NCBI GenBank assembly: GCA_905212635.1
Contig: CAJMFH010000007.1
Span: 1-64,000 of the forward strand
Direction: 5' to 3'
Source of the DNA: an uncultured Lachnoclostridium sp.
Lineage (GTDB): Bacteria; Bacillota; Clostridia; Lachnospirales; Lachnospiraceae
DNA length: 64,000 nt
A program made the position numbers and the translations under genes. Below the pieces are notes generated by a model, which was not told the DNA's origin, did not search any database, and was given only the letters and a program-made list of their open reading frames with translations. Each line of letters starts with the position of its first letter. The stretch's first letter is position 1. Below, piece after piece: positions 7,258 to 15,620 of the stretch.

Positions 7258-9906
7258 TTACACGCGGATCTTCGCCGCTTTCGAAAACTTGCTAAACATT
7301 TTTCCATTATTATCCTTTTTATAAGTACGCACTTTTAACCAGAGTACCCTATTTTTCAGTTTACATTGAAAGCGGAATTTCCCCTTAAATTTGGCAATTT
7401 TACCGGAAGTCATTTTCAGCTTTGTAAATTTTCTGCCGTTTAATGACAGGTACACCTGCACATGCGTTCCCTGATACTTTTTCAGGATTACGGAAATGTA
7501 GCGCACCAGATTCGCCCTTCCTTTTTTGACCTTGATCAATGGCTTTTCCAAACCGGAAATGGTAATTGATACACTTCGTGCTGCTCCTTCCCGCAGCTCA
7601 CCGTCTTCTCTTCCAACGGCACTTATTTTATAATAATACCGTTTTGCCGGATTGACCTTTTTGTCCACGTAACTGGTCTTTATGCCGGTAAGAACCTGAA
7701 CCAGTTGATATTTTCCCTTCTTTTCTGCCCGGTAGATCCGATAAAATTCGGCATTTTGGCATTGCTTCCAGGTCAGGGTTACGCTTTTACGATTGGAAGT
7801 CAGATGGAGTCCTCGAACGGTCAAATCCAGTTTCTTTTCCTTCGTACTATCTGAAATGCTCTCTGGGATTTGCAATGGCTGACTCTGGTCAGGCGTAGTA
7901 GTCGGAGCGATACTTGGTTTCTGACTGGGCAAAATCACCGGCGCACTCGTTGGAGTAACTGTCGGAGTGTCACTTGGACTCGCAGTTGACTCCGCACTTG
8001 GTGTCGGCATCATACTCGGACTCGCCGGCGGCGTAGCACTCGGTTTTAAGGTTGGCAAAATAACCGGTGAACTCGTTGGGGCAGCCGTCGGAGGTGCACT
8101 TGGGCTCGCTGTCGGGGTCTTACTTGACGTTGGTGTCGGCACCGCACTTGGACTTGCCGTCGGAGCGGAACTTGGCATTGGTTCATTATCACTTGACGAC
8201 GCCATGTTGTTAATATACGCACTACGATATCCCCAACTTTCAGGCACTTCCACCTTTTTCATATCCGGGATATTAATCTGATGGATCATATAGCCTGTAA
8301 ACGCGTTATTCATAATTTTCTTAACCGAAGCAGGAATTGTATATTCTGCCGGTCCATAGTTGGAATGTGCATATAATATCGTCTTATCACGATCCAGCAG
8401 TGCATCCTCTTCACACACAAAATAAGGATTGTCCTCCGAAATACTAATATCCATTACCGTTCCACTTGCAAAAGCGCCCTCATCTATCTGTTCAATTCCT
8501 GCCCCTAAATATATAACTCCTGTATATGTGATACACTCTTTTTCTAATTTCTTAATCGTATCTGGAAGTACCACTTTTCCTGCACTACCTATTGCCATCG
8601 AAGCAATGGTATCGACTGTATATACTTTTCCGTTTTTTCTCACTTTTTCAGGAATATACAGCCCCCCTATTACCTTATTAGCGGCGACCAGCGCTGCGGT
8701 CCCAGAGACTGCGTTTAACTTGTAGCGGTTCCCCTTTATATCTTTATTATATTCATCTATTTCACGAACAAAAGCACATTTTTTCTTTTCTATATCAAGT
8801 TTTTTAGGTAATACGGTTTCCTCATTTTTCTCCACTTTCCGGGCATCTTCAACCGCGCCGCATTCTTTACAATATTTTCCAGTAATCATCCACGTATCAA
8901 AAGCCATAAAGGTTACCTCATTAAAAGAATGTACATGATCTTTCAGCGAAATAACAGTACAATCCGTATCTTTAGCTCCGGATACACTGCTTTCCAGTTG
9001 ATTCCAAGAATATAATTCGAGACTTATATGGCAAAAACAACTATTTTCAAACGACTGCAATGTCTCTGGCAAATACAATTTCTGTAAATTATAACACTCC
9101 TGAAACGTACAATGTTCAAGTTGTTCCATTCCCTCCTGCAAATTAATTACCTGCAAATCATAACATTCACTAAACGCCCCTTCCGACAAAGTTGTGTTTT
9201 CTCCCATTATCAATGTCTGAATTCCAGAAAACCTAAATGCAAAAGAACCAATTGTTGAATTTGCCGGAATATACATATTTTTTAAATTTTTTGTCATATA
9301 AAATGCGGAAGAATCCATCGTTATTCCTTCTTCATGGAAAATAACTTCATTTAAATAATAGCAATAAGCAAAGGCACTCATCCCAATTTTATTAACGTGC
9401 CCCAAATCTACTTTTCTTACATTGGAACATTCAAAAGCACTACTCGGCACTTGAGTAATCCAATGATTGAATGTAACACTTCGGATATCTGCCTGATAAA
9501 AAGCATACTCCTCAATCATTTCTATACTCTGCGGCAGCACATAATCTTTCCCCTTATATTCGCGATCACAAAAACGAAAAAGTGTATTTTTGTTTATATC
9601 CAACAAGCTTCCTTTATCACTAACAAAAGAACTATTTAACGCATGAACATAACTGGTTATTTTCAGTTCAAATTCACATGTATAATAACCTATCTGGATA
9701 CTATTAACATTTTTTCCAATGTACCAATTTACCGTTTGATTCCTGTAACTTTTATTACTATAATGATGCATACTCCTTTTTTCTTTCATTGACATTTTTA
9801 TTCCTGTCACCATATATTCACGGTTCTTATGCCTTACTTTATCTGGAATTCTCATGTCTATTTCTTCCGCTTCTGCATTAAATTTAGACATATCAATCTG
9901 AACCAT
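7258..9906 (-). CDS. BspA-type leucine-rich-repeat surface protein, C-terminal part of a gene split by a stop codon
   Basis: 882 residues from the ATG at 9906. It has no signal peptide and no ribosome binding site. The frame is the same as that of the upstream 690-residue gene, and 12 further LRR-like codons lie between the TAA (9945-9943) and this ATG. Content in order: BspA-type LRR_5 repeats (about 1-300), a CxxC segment (YCKECG near 345), a second LRR block (about 380-560), a long Pro/Ser/Thr linker with an approximately 40-residue duplication containing PVILP twice (about 570-690), an FN3-like domain (VTLTWKQCQNAEFYRIYRA) and a basic C-terminal domain. The most economical reading is the 3' part of one ancestral gene of about 1,585 codons. 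It may be untranslated unless the stop is read through or is a sequencing error. Confidence 0.75.
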   Translation of the reverse strand: MVQIDMSKFNAEAEEIDMRIPDKVRHKNREYMVTGIKMSMKEKRSMHHYSNKSYRNQTVNWYIGKNVNSIQIGYYTCEFELKITSYVHALNSSFVSDKGSLLDINKNTLFRFCDREYKGKDYVLPQSIEMIEEYAFYQADIRSVTFNHWITQVPSSAFECSNVRKVDLGHVNKIGMSAFAYCYYLNEVIFHEEGITMDSSAFYMTKNLKNMYIPANSTIGSFAFRFSGIQTLIMGENTTLSEGAFSECYDLQVINLQEGMEQLEHCTFQECYNLQKLYLPETLQSFENSCFCHISLELYSWNQLESSVSGAKDTDCTVISLKDHVHSFNEVTFMAFDTWMITGKYCKECGAVEDARKVEKNEETVLPKKLDIEKKKCAFVREIDEYNKDIKGNRYKLNAVSGTAALVAANKVIGGLYIPEKVRKNGKVYTVDTIASMAIGSAGKVVLPDTIKKLEKECITYTGVIYLGAGIEQIDEGAFASGTVMDISISEDNPYFVCEEDALLDRDKTILYAHSNYGPAEYTIPASVKKIMNNAFTGYMIHQINIPDMKKVEVPESWGYRSAYINNMASSSDNEPMPSSAPTASPSAVPTPTSSKTPTASPSAPPTAAPTSSPVILPTLKPSATPPASPSMMPTPSAESTASPSDTPTVTPTSAPVILPSQKPSIAPTTTPDQSQPLQIPESISDSTKEKKLDLTVRGLHLTSNRKSVTLTWKQCQNAEFYRIYRAEKKGKYQLVQVLTGIKTSYVDKKVNPAKRYYYKISAVGREDGELREGAARSVSITISGLEKPLIKVKKGRANLVRYISVILKKYQGTHVQVYLSLNGRKFTKLKMTSGKIAKFKGKFRFQCKLKNRVLWLKVRTYKKDNNGKMFSKFSKAAKIRV

Positions 9907-9942
9907 GGAAGCTGTTAATGTTGCACCATCCAGCTTATAATA

Positions 9943-9945
9943 TTA
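9943..9945 (-). other. Single in-frame TAA splitting the large LRR gene
   Basis: TAA (9945-9943, minus strand) lies between GAT-AAC-GAG-GGA and TAT-TAT-AAG-CTG. The next ATG (9906-9904) is 13 codons further in the same frame, with no other stop. Alignment of the four internal module starts puts the stop at one residue position between a conserved Gly and a conserved Tyr. Confidence 0.9.
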
Positions 9946-12015
9946 TCCCTCGTTATCCATATATTCTTCATCTAATTCTGCCACCTTGTCCTCGCCATTC
10001 CATGCATAACCATCCTTGTCAATTACCTCTTCATTGGTTTGCTGCAGGTCGATTACTTCTCCACTGATTTCTCTAAAAGCCTGTTCATCGATCAAAACAT
10101 TTTTTTCATTTGGAATATATATTTTTTCAAGATAATTATTTGAAGCAAATGCATAGGCTCCAATAAACCGGACGCTTGCAGGAACCGTATACTCACTTCT
10201 TTTGTTATTTTCCATATAACACAATAACGTTTTCATTTCCGCATCAAATAACACATTATCCACAATTTTATAATAACTATTGTTTCCGCGAATGGATATT
10301 GTTATATATGAACTGCAAAATGCTTCATTTTCAATATTTTCTACATTTTTCCCCAATTCAATCTGGCGTATATGAAAAAAACTTCCGGATTCTATATCTG
10401 TTATCGTATCCGGCAAAATGACTATTTGGGCATCCTTCATTGAATTTCTCAAAAGCAGTTTTACCTCATACCGTTTTCCATTTTTCTCAACATTTTCCGG
10501 GATTATAAAAATGTCTTTCGGAAATGGTACATTCTCATCAATTTTTTTCACCAGAGCCATATTGGTTACATCATCCAATTCATAGATCACTCCCTGATTG
10601 TCTGCATTTGCCTTATTTAATTCCAGACATTCCGGGCATTTGTCTTCCGGCTGTACCAATAACTCCGGCATACCATTCTGATCTTCTTCCGTCGTATAAT
10701 CTACCTTTTTTATATCTTCTGCATAAGCACATTCTTTACAATATTTTCCTTTCACCCCCCATGTGTCATACGAAAAAAATGTCACATCTTCCAGTTTATG
10801 TTCATGTCCTTCCAAACTGTGAAACGAAACATTGTCATCATCGTATTGTGCCGCCACACTATTACTTTTCCCATATAATGACAGATTACCTTTTGAATTC
10901 AGTGCCCCTTTTGCTATTTTTTCTACCGTATCAGGAATATATAATTTTCTTAATTTTAAAACACCGATTGCCGCAATACTGCTTCCGATTTGTTTCAAAT
11001 TATTTGGAAGAATCAGTGTCTTTAATCCTATTTTATTCCGATTCACAAAGGACCCTGTATCTTTGAATTCCGCCTCTCCCCCAAAAACCATTGTTTCAAG
11101 AGTCTCCTCGCTCATATTATTAATCACTTCATTTTCTAGTTTTGTATGAGGCGGAAAAAATAAATTTTTTAAACCGGAAAGTCCATCGAATGCATTTTGC
11201 CCAATTGTAATTCCCTCTTGATTCATTTTAATTTCTTCCAAATATTTACAATCAGAAAAACAACTGCTGCCGATCGTTATTACATTTTTTAAATCTATTT
11301 TCGTAATTGTCGCCTCTTTAAATGCCCTTGTAGGTAATGTCCGAATTTTATCATTTAACATAACCTCTTTTACCCTCGCATAAGAAAAGCAGTCGCTTTC
11401 TAACATTTCCACAGTTTCCGGAAGTTCATATGTCCCTTCTTTTCCATAATTTTGATCACTAAAATAATACAGCATTTCCTTGTTTTTTGAATATAAACAT
11501 CCTTCTTCACTTGCATACACAGAATTTTCAGAATGTACAACAAAACCATGTGCCCTCGTGCTAAAGCAATCAATCTCTCTGACATTTTTCCCAATATACA
11601 GCTGTATATTTTCCTCTCTCTTTGTTGTAAACCACACAGTTGTTACTTCGTATTTTTTTCCTCCCATGATAACTTTATCTGCAACACGAAGCATAAACTC
11701 CCCGCTCTCTTTCTGTGGAAGTTTATTGCCAGCCCCAGTAAGAATCATTTCCTTTTTATTTGCATTTTTAATCTCATACGTATTCCCCCACTCATCTCTT
11801 CCGTTCTCATCCAGCTCCACAACAACTTCTTCGTCTTCCCAAGCGGTGTCTTCCTCTGTCTGCGTCCCCTGTTCAACATCCGCAGATTCTTCCTGCGCCA
11901 CCATTTCTGCTGCCTCTGCTGTCGTGGGAGCCGGGCAGATTCCCGCACAAAGAGAAACGATCAGCCAGGCTGCCAGTTTTCTTTTCCATACTTTTTTCTT
12001 CATACTTTCAATCAC
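9943..12015 (-). CDS. Secreted BspA-type leucine-rich-repeat protein, N-terminal part (truncated by in-frame TAA)
   Basis: 690 residues. The signal peptide is basic then hydrophobic (KKKVWKRKLAAWLIVSLCAG), with likely cleavage near TTAEA, followed by an acidic stretch. LRR_5 repeats of the BspA type run from about 130 to 400, for example TYELPETVEMLESDCFSYA. A CxxC segment (KYCKECA near 445; CPEC near 480) precedes a second, shorter LRR block. The frame ends in YMDNEG-stop, exactly where sibling modules continue (DNQGVIYEL here, IKGNRYKL in the next gene). A GTG at 12015 has GGAGG five bases upstream; an ATG at 12003 also begins a good signal peptide. It overlaps the stop of the preceding 435-residue gene. 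The product would lack the linker, FN3 and C-terminal domains. Confidence 0.8.
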   Translation of the reverse strand: MIESMKKKVWKRKLAAWLIVSLCAGICPAPTTAEAAEMVAQEESADVEQGTQTEEDTAWEDEEVVVELDENGRDEWGNTYEIKNANKKEMILTGAGNKLPQKESGEFMLRVADKVIMGGKKYEVTTVWFTTKREENIQLYIGKNVREIDCFSTRAHGFVVHSENSVYASEEGCLYSKNKEMLYYFSDQNYGKEGTYELPETVEMLESDCFSYARVKEVMLNDKIRTLPTRAFKEATITKIDLKNVITIGSSCFSDCKYLEEIKMNQEGITIGQNAFDGLSGLKNLFFPPHTKLENEVINNMSEETLETMVFGGEAEFKDTGSFVNRNKIGLKTLILPNNLKQIGSSIAAIGVLKLRKLYIPDTVEKIAKGALNSKGNLSLYGKSNSVAAQYDDDNVSFHSLEGHEHKLEDVTFFSYDTWGVKGKYCKECAYAEDIKKVDYTTEEDQNGMPELLVQPEDKCPECLELNKANADNQGVIYELDDVTNMALVKKIDENVPFPKDIFIIPENVEKNGKRYEVKLLLRNSMKDAQIVILPDTITDIESGSFFHIRQIELGKNVENIENEAFCSSYITISIRGNNSYYKIVDNVLFDAEMKTLLCYMENNKRSEYTVPASVRFIGAYAFASNNYLEKIYIPNEKNVLIDEQAFREISGEVIDLQQTNEEVIDKDGYAWNGEDKVAELDEEYMDNEG

Positions 12016-13319
12016 ACCTCTTCCTCCTGAAAGCTCTGCAAAAGTTGTCTGTCATATCTGTACTTTTCACTGACTGCCGGCATATTGCAGGCAATCAGAA
12101 CGGCGTTTGCCATATCAAGAAATACTTTTTGTGCCTCACTCCGGTTGTAAGTTTCCACCGCATCGGCAATCTTCGTCCGATACCGCTGCCGCGCCACATA
12201 ATATATCATAGGCATAAGATCACTTCGTTTCACGATCAGACGGCGGCGCTTCCCCTCATTGTCAAATTCTTCCAGCCATTCTTTTGCTTCACCGGCACTC
12301 TCGACCACCACTTTTCCCTTTCCCAGATGGTCGATCATTTCCTCAATCTCGTCCGGACATGGTTCTGCATTCGTGCATTTTTCCAGTTTCCGAATTGCCT
12401 GTCTGGTTTGGATATGAATTTCACTGTGCTCCGGAATATGAAACAGATCCGAAAGGTATTTGTGCGTCATTGTACTGGCAGAAGATTCAAATAATTCCGC
12501 CAGCAGTTTCGTATTCTGACCGGATTCCGAGTACGCCATTTTTGCAAGTTCTAATATATTTTTTGCCAAATGATCCGAAATGTCCTTATTTTTCGACCGT
12601 TCATTGGAACGGATATATTTTTTGATCTGCTCCAGTTCATTCGCCGCTTTCCGACGAATACGCTTTTTCTTCCATTGTTTAAATCCACTTTCTGCCAAAA
12701 GAAAACGAAGATTATTTTCCGCTTCCTTACGCATTTCATCAAGAACCAACCCGCGGTATTTATTCAAATACTCCTGCGCTGTCTTACTGTATCCTTTAAA
12801 TATTCCCGAATGTTCCCACATCCAATACATAAACTGCTCTTCGTTTAATGTTTTGACATACTCGAACTGGCGAAACAGCCATTGCGTATTGGGTTCATGA
12901 AGAATCTCCATGTCGTCATCCAACCCCTTTTCATATTCCTCGACCGCCCGCTGGTATTTCTCCCAATTCCACCTATTTTCAAGGCCATACATCGCAATCA
13001 TCTCGGTATAATCATTGATCTGAAACGACGGCTGCAATACGCCTTCCACAAAATAGCGGTTGGCTGTCTCCAAATCACATCCGAGCGAAAATACAATGCG
13101 GAAAATCTGTTCCCGCGCAGGCACAGCGACACTGCGAATGCCAAACCAGCGACGTATTGTTGGAAAAGAAGCAGGCCGTTCTCCACGAATCTTCTGCAAA
13201 AACGTATGATATGCCTCTTTTCGTACTTTTTCCTGATCTTCCATTGTTCCACACAGAGAATATCCCATCTCTAAAATAAGAAATGTGTCAAAATTACCAA
13301 GCAGAACCTCTTTTTCCAT
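12012..13319 (-). CDS. Conserved hypothetical protein of a kinase/LRR cluster
   Basis: About 435 residues; I do not recognise a characterised family. The start at 13319 (MEKEVLLGNF) follows GGGG eight bases upstream. The N-terminal part contains a short helix-turn-helix-like segment (FPTIRRWFGI) followed by REQIFRIVFSLGCDLETAN and SFQINDYTEMIAMYGL, a pattern I associate with uncharacterised Firmicutes regulatory proteins. The middle is highly charged and helical. No signal peptide or membrane segment is seen, so it should be cytoplasmic. It sits between a Ser/Thr kinase and a secreted LRR gene, which it overlaps by a few bases. It could be a kinase partner or regulator of the surface gene; this is inference from position only. 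Confidence 0.6.
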   Translation of the reverse strand: MEKEVLLGNFDTFLILEMGYSLCGTMEDQEKVRKEAYHTFLQKIRGERPASFPTIRRWFGIRSVAVPAREQIFRIVFSLGCDLETANRYFVEGVLQPSFQINDYTEMIAMYGLENRWNWEKYQRAVEEYEKGLDDDMEILHEPNTQWLFRQFEYVKTLNEEQFMYWMWEHSGIFKGYSKTAQEYLNKYRGLVLDEMRKEAENNLRFLLAESGFKQWKKKRIRRKAANELEQIKKYIRSNERSKNKDISDHLAKNILELAKMAYSESGQNTKLLAELFESSASTMTHKYLSDLFHIPEHSEIHIQTRQAIRKLEKCTNAEPCPDEIEEMIDHLGKGKVVVESAGEAKEWLEEFDNEGKRRRLIVKRSDLMPMIYYVARQRYRTKIADAVETYNRSEAQKVFLDMANAVLIACNMPAVSEKYRYDRQLLQSFQEEEV

Positions 13320-13369
13320 AAATCGTACCCCTTTTATCATCTTTTGCCGGCAGTTTTTCAGCCGCCTGT

Positions 13370-13437
13370 TTCATTATATCATGTCACCAAGCGAAGCTTG
13401 ATGACATGCGCATGCCTCAGCATGCTTCATTATATCA
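13370..13437. repeat. Hairpin-rich element flanked by 12-base direct repeats
   Basis: TTCATTATATCA occurs at 13370-13381 and again at 13426-13437. Between them lie two hairpins. One pairs CATGTCA with TGACATG around a nested CAAG-CGAAG-CTTG. The other is GCATGC-CTCA-GCATGC (13410-13425). The element lies in the gap between the kinase and the 435-residue gene. The direct repeats resemble a target-site duplication or a slippage product. Confidence 0.55.
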
Positions 13438-13496
13438 GGAAAATGTCAGATTTTTTTTCCGATTTTTTCACTTTTTTGCAAAAAACATCTCTTTTT

Positions 13497-15155
13497 TTAT
13501 TGAATCACACCTACAAAATCCTTTTTCTTTTTTGACGCTTTTTTACTTGGTGCTGCCGCAGCCGGTTTTTTCGTAACTACAGGCACTGCTGTTTTCTGTT
13601 TACTCACCGTCAGTTTTACCGTCGTTCCACGCACCACTTTCTTTCTTTCCGGAATGCTCTGTGAAAGCACGATGCCATCTTCTTTCTCGCTTTCCTTTCT
13701 CTGCACTTTCCATGAAAAATGTATCTTTTTTAATTTCTTTTTGGCCTGCTCCAGTTTCATTCCAAGCAGTTTTGGCATAGCGGTTTTCTCTTTTCCTCGG
13801 CTCACTGTCAAAACCAGTTTTTGCTCTTCGCTGACGATTTCCCCCTCGGAAATATTCTGAGAAATGATAATTCCCTTTTTCACATCATCCGAATATTCCT
13901 CTTTCCAAATTATGGCAGAAACGTCACCGCACTCTTTTTGCGCCTCTGCCTTTGATTTCCCCGTCACATTTATCATCCGAATTTCTTTTTGCGGGGCCTC
14001 CGTCGCTGCCGGTGTCCCTATTATTTTCGGCGTTTCTACCGCAGCCGCCGGCTCACTGTTATTTTGTCTGGTTCCTGCATGCAGGCAGCCAATGGTAATC
14101 CCCGTTCCAAGCACAATAGCACCGGCTATTCCGGCTATTGCCCTGCGCTTTGCCACAAACCACGATACTTTCTTTTCCTCTTCATACAAGGCATCGTACA
14201 ATTCACGGATGCTCTGCCAGCGGTTTTTGGCATTTACTGCCATTCCTTTCATAATCGCCTTTTTCTGTTTAACAGAAATTTCCAATTCTTTCATGTTCAC
14301 AAGTGACGGCATGTCATCTCCCAATGCACGGATCACCGAGTCAGTCGGTGCCTCTCCCGTCAACATATAATACATGGTCGCACTAATTGAATACACATCG
14401 GTGTACGCTCCCCAGCGCCCTTTGTAGCGGTACTGCTCTTCCGGCGAAAATCCCCGTTTAAACAATACCGTCATTGTCTTTGTATTGTCAATATTCCGCA
14501 TCCGGGCAGCTCCAAAATCAATCAGAACCAGACTGCCGTCTTTTTTTATCATAATATTATCCGGGCTGATATCCCGATGTACAATTCCCGTCCGATGTAC
14601 TTTTTCCAATGCCAGAAGCACCGGACGCATCGCACTGAGAAGCTGTCTGCCGCTCATTTTTCCATTTTGTTTAATATACTCTTTTACACTAACGCCATCG
14701 ATAAACTGCATAACAATATACGCCGTCTCATTTTCATAAAAGAAATCCAGCACAGACACAATGCCTTCTACTTCATTGAATTTGGACAGACATTTTGCTT
14801 CGTTTAAAAATTTCTTTATGTCCTCCTGATAATGATTTTTTTTGGCATTTTCATACAAATAGACTTTATTTCCATTTCCACAGATGACATCTCGGCTCAC
14901 CATCTCACTCGGAAAATATTCTTTGATCGCTACCGGGATCTGTAACCGGCTGTCCCACCCGATATAGGTGATTCCAAAACTTCCCTCACCCAGCACTTTC
15001 CCCAGAATATACCTGTCTGCAAGCCGCGTCCCCGACAGCAGGCAGCGCGGGATCGGATTGTACTCGTCCTGTTTCATTCCACAAAAAGAACACCTCCCGG
15101 TCTGACCGAGCGGCCTCATACATCCGATACAAAGATTTGATCCCTCTATATTCAT
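13497..15155 (-). CDS. Membrane Ser/Thr protein kinase with zinc ribbon and PASTA domains
   Basis: 552 residues. Domains in order: an N-terminal zinc ribbon (CIGC ... CSFC, residues 9-25); a Hanks-type kinase domain (about 45-320) with glycine loop GEGSFG, VAIKEYF lysine, HRDISPDN catalytic loop and DFGAAR; one transmembrane helix (about 340-362, AIAGIAGAIVLGTGITIG); then two PASTA-like repeats, for example MPKLLGMKLEQAKKKLKKI, and a Lys/Ala-rich tail. All catalytic residues are present. PASTA kinases sense cell-wall fragments; here only two repeats occur and an intracellular zinc ribbon is added, a layout I associate with Lachnospiraceae. No PP2C phosphatase is adjacent. It is first in the cluster leading to the LRR surface proteins. 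GGGGAG precedes the ATG. Confidence 0.9.
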   Translation of the reverse strand: MNIEGSNLCIGCMRPLGQTGRCSFCGMKQDEYNPIPRCLLSGTRLADRYILGKVLGEGSFGITYIGWDSRLQIPVAIKEYFPSEMVSRDVICGNGNKVYLYENAKKNHYQEDIKKFLNEAKCLSKFNEVEGIVSVLDFFYENETAYIVMQFIDGVSVKEYIKQNGKMSGRQLLSAMRPVLLALEKVHRTGIVHRDISPDNIMIKKDGSLVLIDFGAARMRNIDNTKTMTVLFKRGFSPEEQYRYKGRWGAYTDVYSISATMYYMLTGEAPTDSVIRALGDDMPSLVNMKELEISVKQKKAIMKGMAVNAKNRWQSIRELYDALYEEEKKVSWFVAKRRAIAGIAGAIVLGTGITIGCLHAGTRQNNSEPAAAVETPKIIGTPAATEAPQKEIRMINVTGKSKAEAQKECGDVSAIIWKEEYSDDVKKGIIISQNISEGEIVSEEQKLVLTVSRGKEKTAMPKLLGMKLEQAKKKLKKIHFSWKVQRKESEKEDGIVLSQSIPERKKVVRGTTVKLTVSKQKTAVPVVTKKPAAAAPSKKASKKKKDFVGVIQ

Positions 15156-15187
15156 CCAAATCTCCCCATTACTAAAGTGTTAGTGCT

Positions 15188-15218
15188 ATAATATGCTAGT
15201 ACCATCATAGCATATTAT
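15188..15218. promoter_or_regulatory. Inverted repeat upstream of the Ser/Thr kinase
   Basis: ATAATATGCTA (15188-15198) and TAGCATATTAT (15208-15218) are perfect 11-base arms around nine bases, about 35 bases before the kinase start. It could be an operator or an RNA hairpin near the promoter; I see no clear -35/-10 pair. Confidence 0.4.
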
Positions 15219-15620
15219 TTCTGTTTCTGCTAGAGCGATTTTGGGAATTTATGGGGAGGCAGCCGGATTTGGCGACTTCTTCTTTTTGAGTTGCTTTTTC
15301 CCACCACACCCCGAAAAAACGAAATTTTTCGCCAAACCCATTGTAACCCCGCCTTGGGTATGGTAAAATACAGGGTATCATCGTATGTTTCCAGGCATGC
15401 TTGCATGCCTGCGGAACATCGTTTGAGACCCGCACAAACATGAGAATGAAGCACTGTGGTGCGGAATTCGAATGTTTGCAGGATTGCGAAAGGCGCTTTG
15501 CGACGGAGCAATCCGTCGTATTGTAATACAGGGTATCATCGTATGTTTCCAGGCATGCTTGCATGCCTGCGGAACATCGTTTGAGACACTCGTGCAAAGC
15601 ACTAGAATGGAGATTAGATT
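15219..15620. repeat. Gene-free stretch with an exact 63-bp direct repeat
   Basis: No convincing gene lies here; frames open on the minus strand translate the repeats and have no ribosome binding site. A 63-base sequence occurs identically at 15367-15429 and 15525-15587 (period 158). Each copy contains a hairpin CAGGCATGC-TT-GCATGCCTG. Between the copies, GGATTGC (15481 on) pairs with GCAATCC around a nested hairpin. The stretch separates the divergent kinase and mutS2 genes. It could be a duplicated REP-like element or structured 5' leader; nothing else recognisable was seen. Confidence 0.75.

Noticed and set aside
15171..15184. ACTAA-AGTG-TTAGT near the kinase start as another copy of the iron operator
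   Set aside because: The half sites are in the opposite order (ACTAA first), so it is not the same GTTAGT-N4-ACTAAC palindrome.
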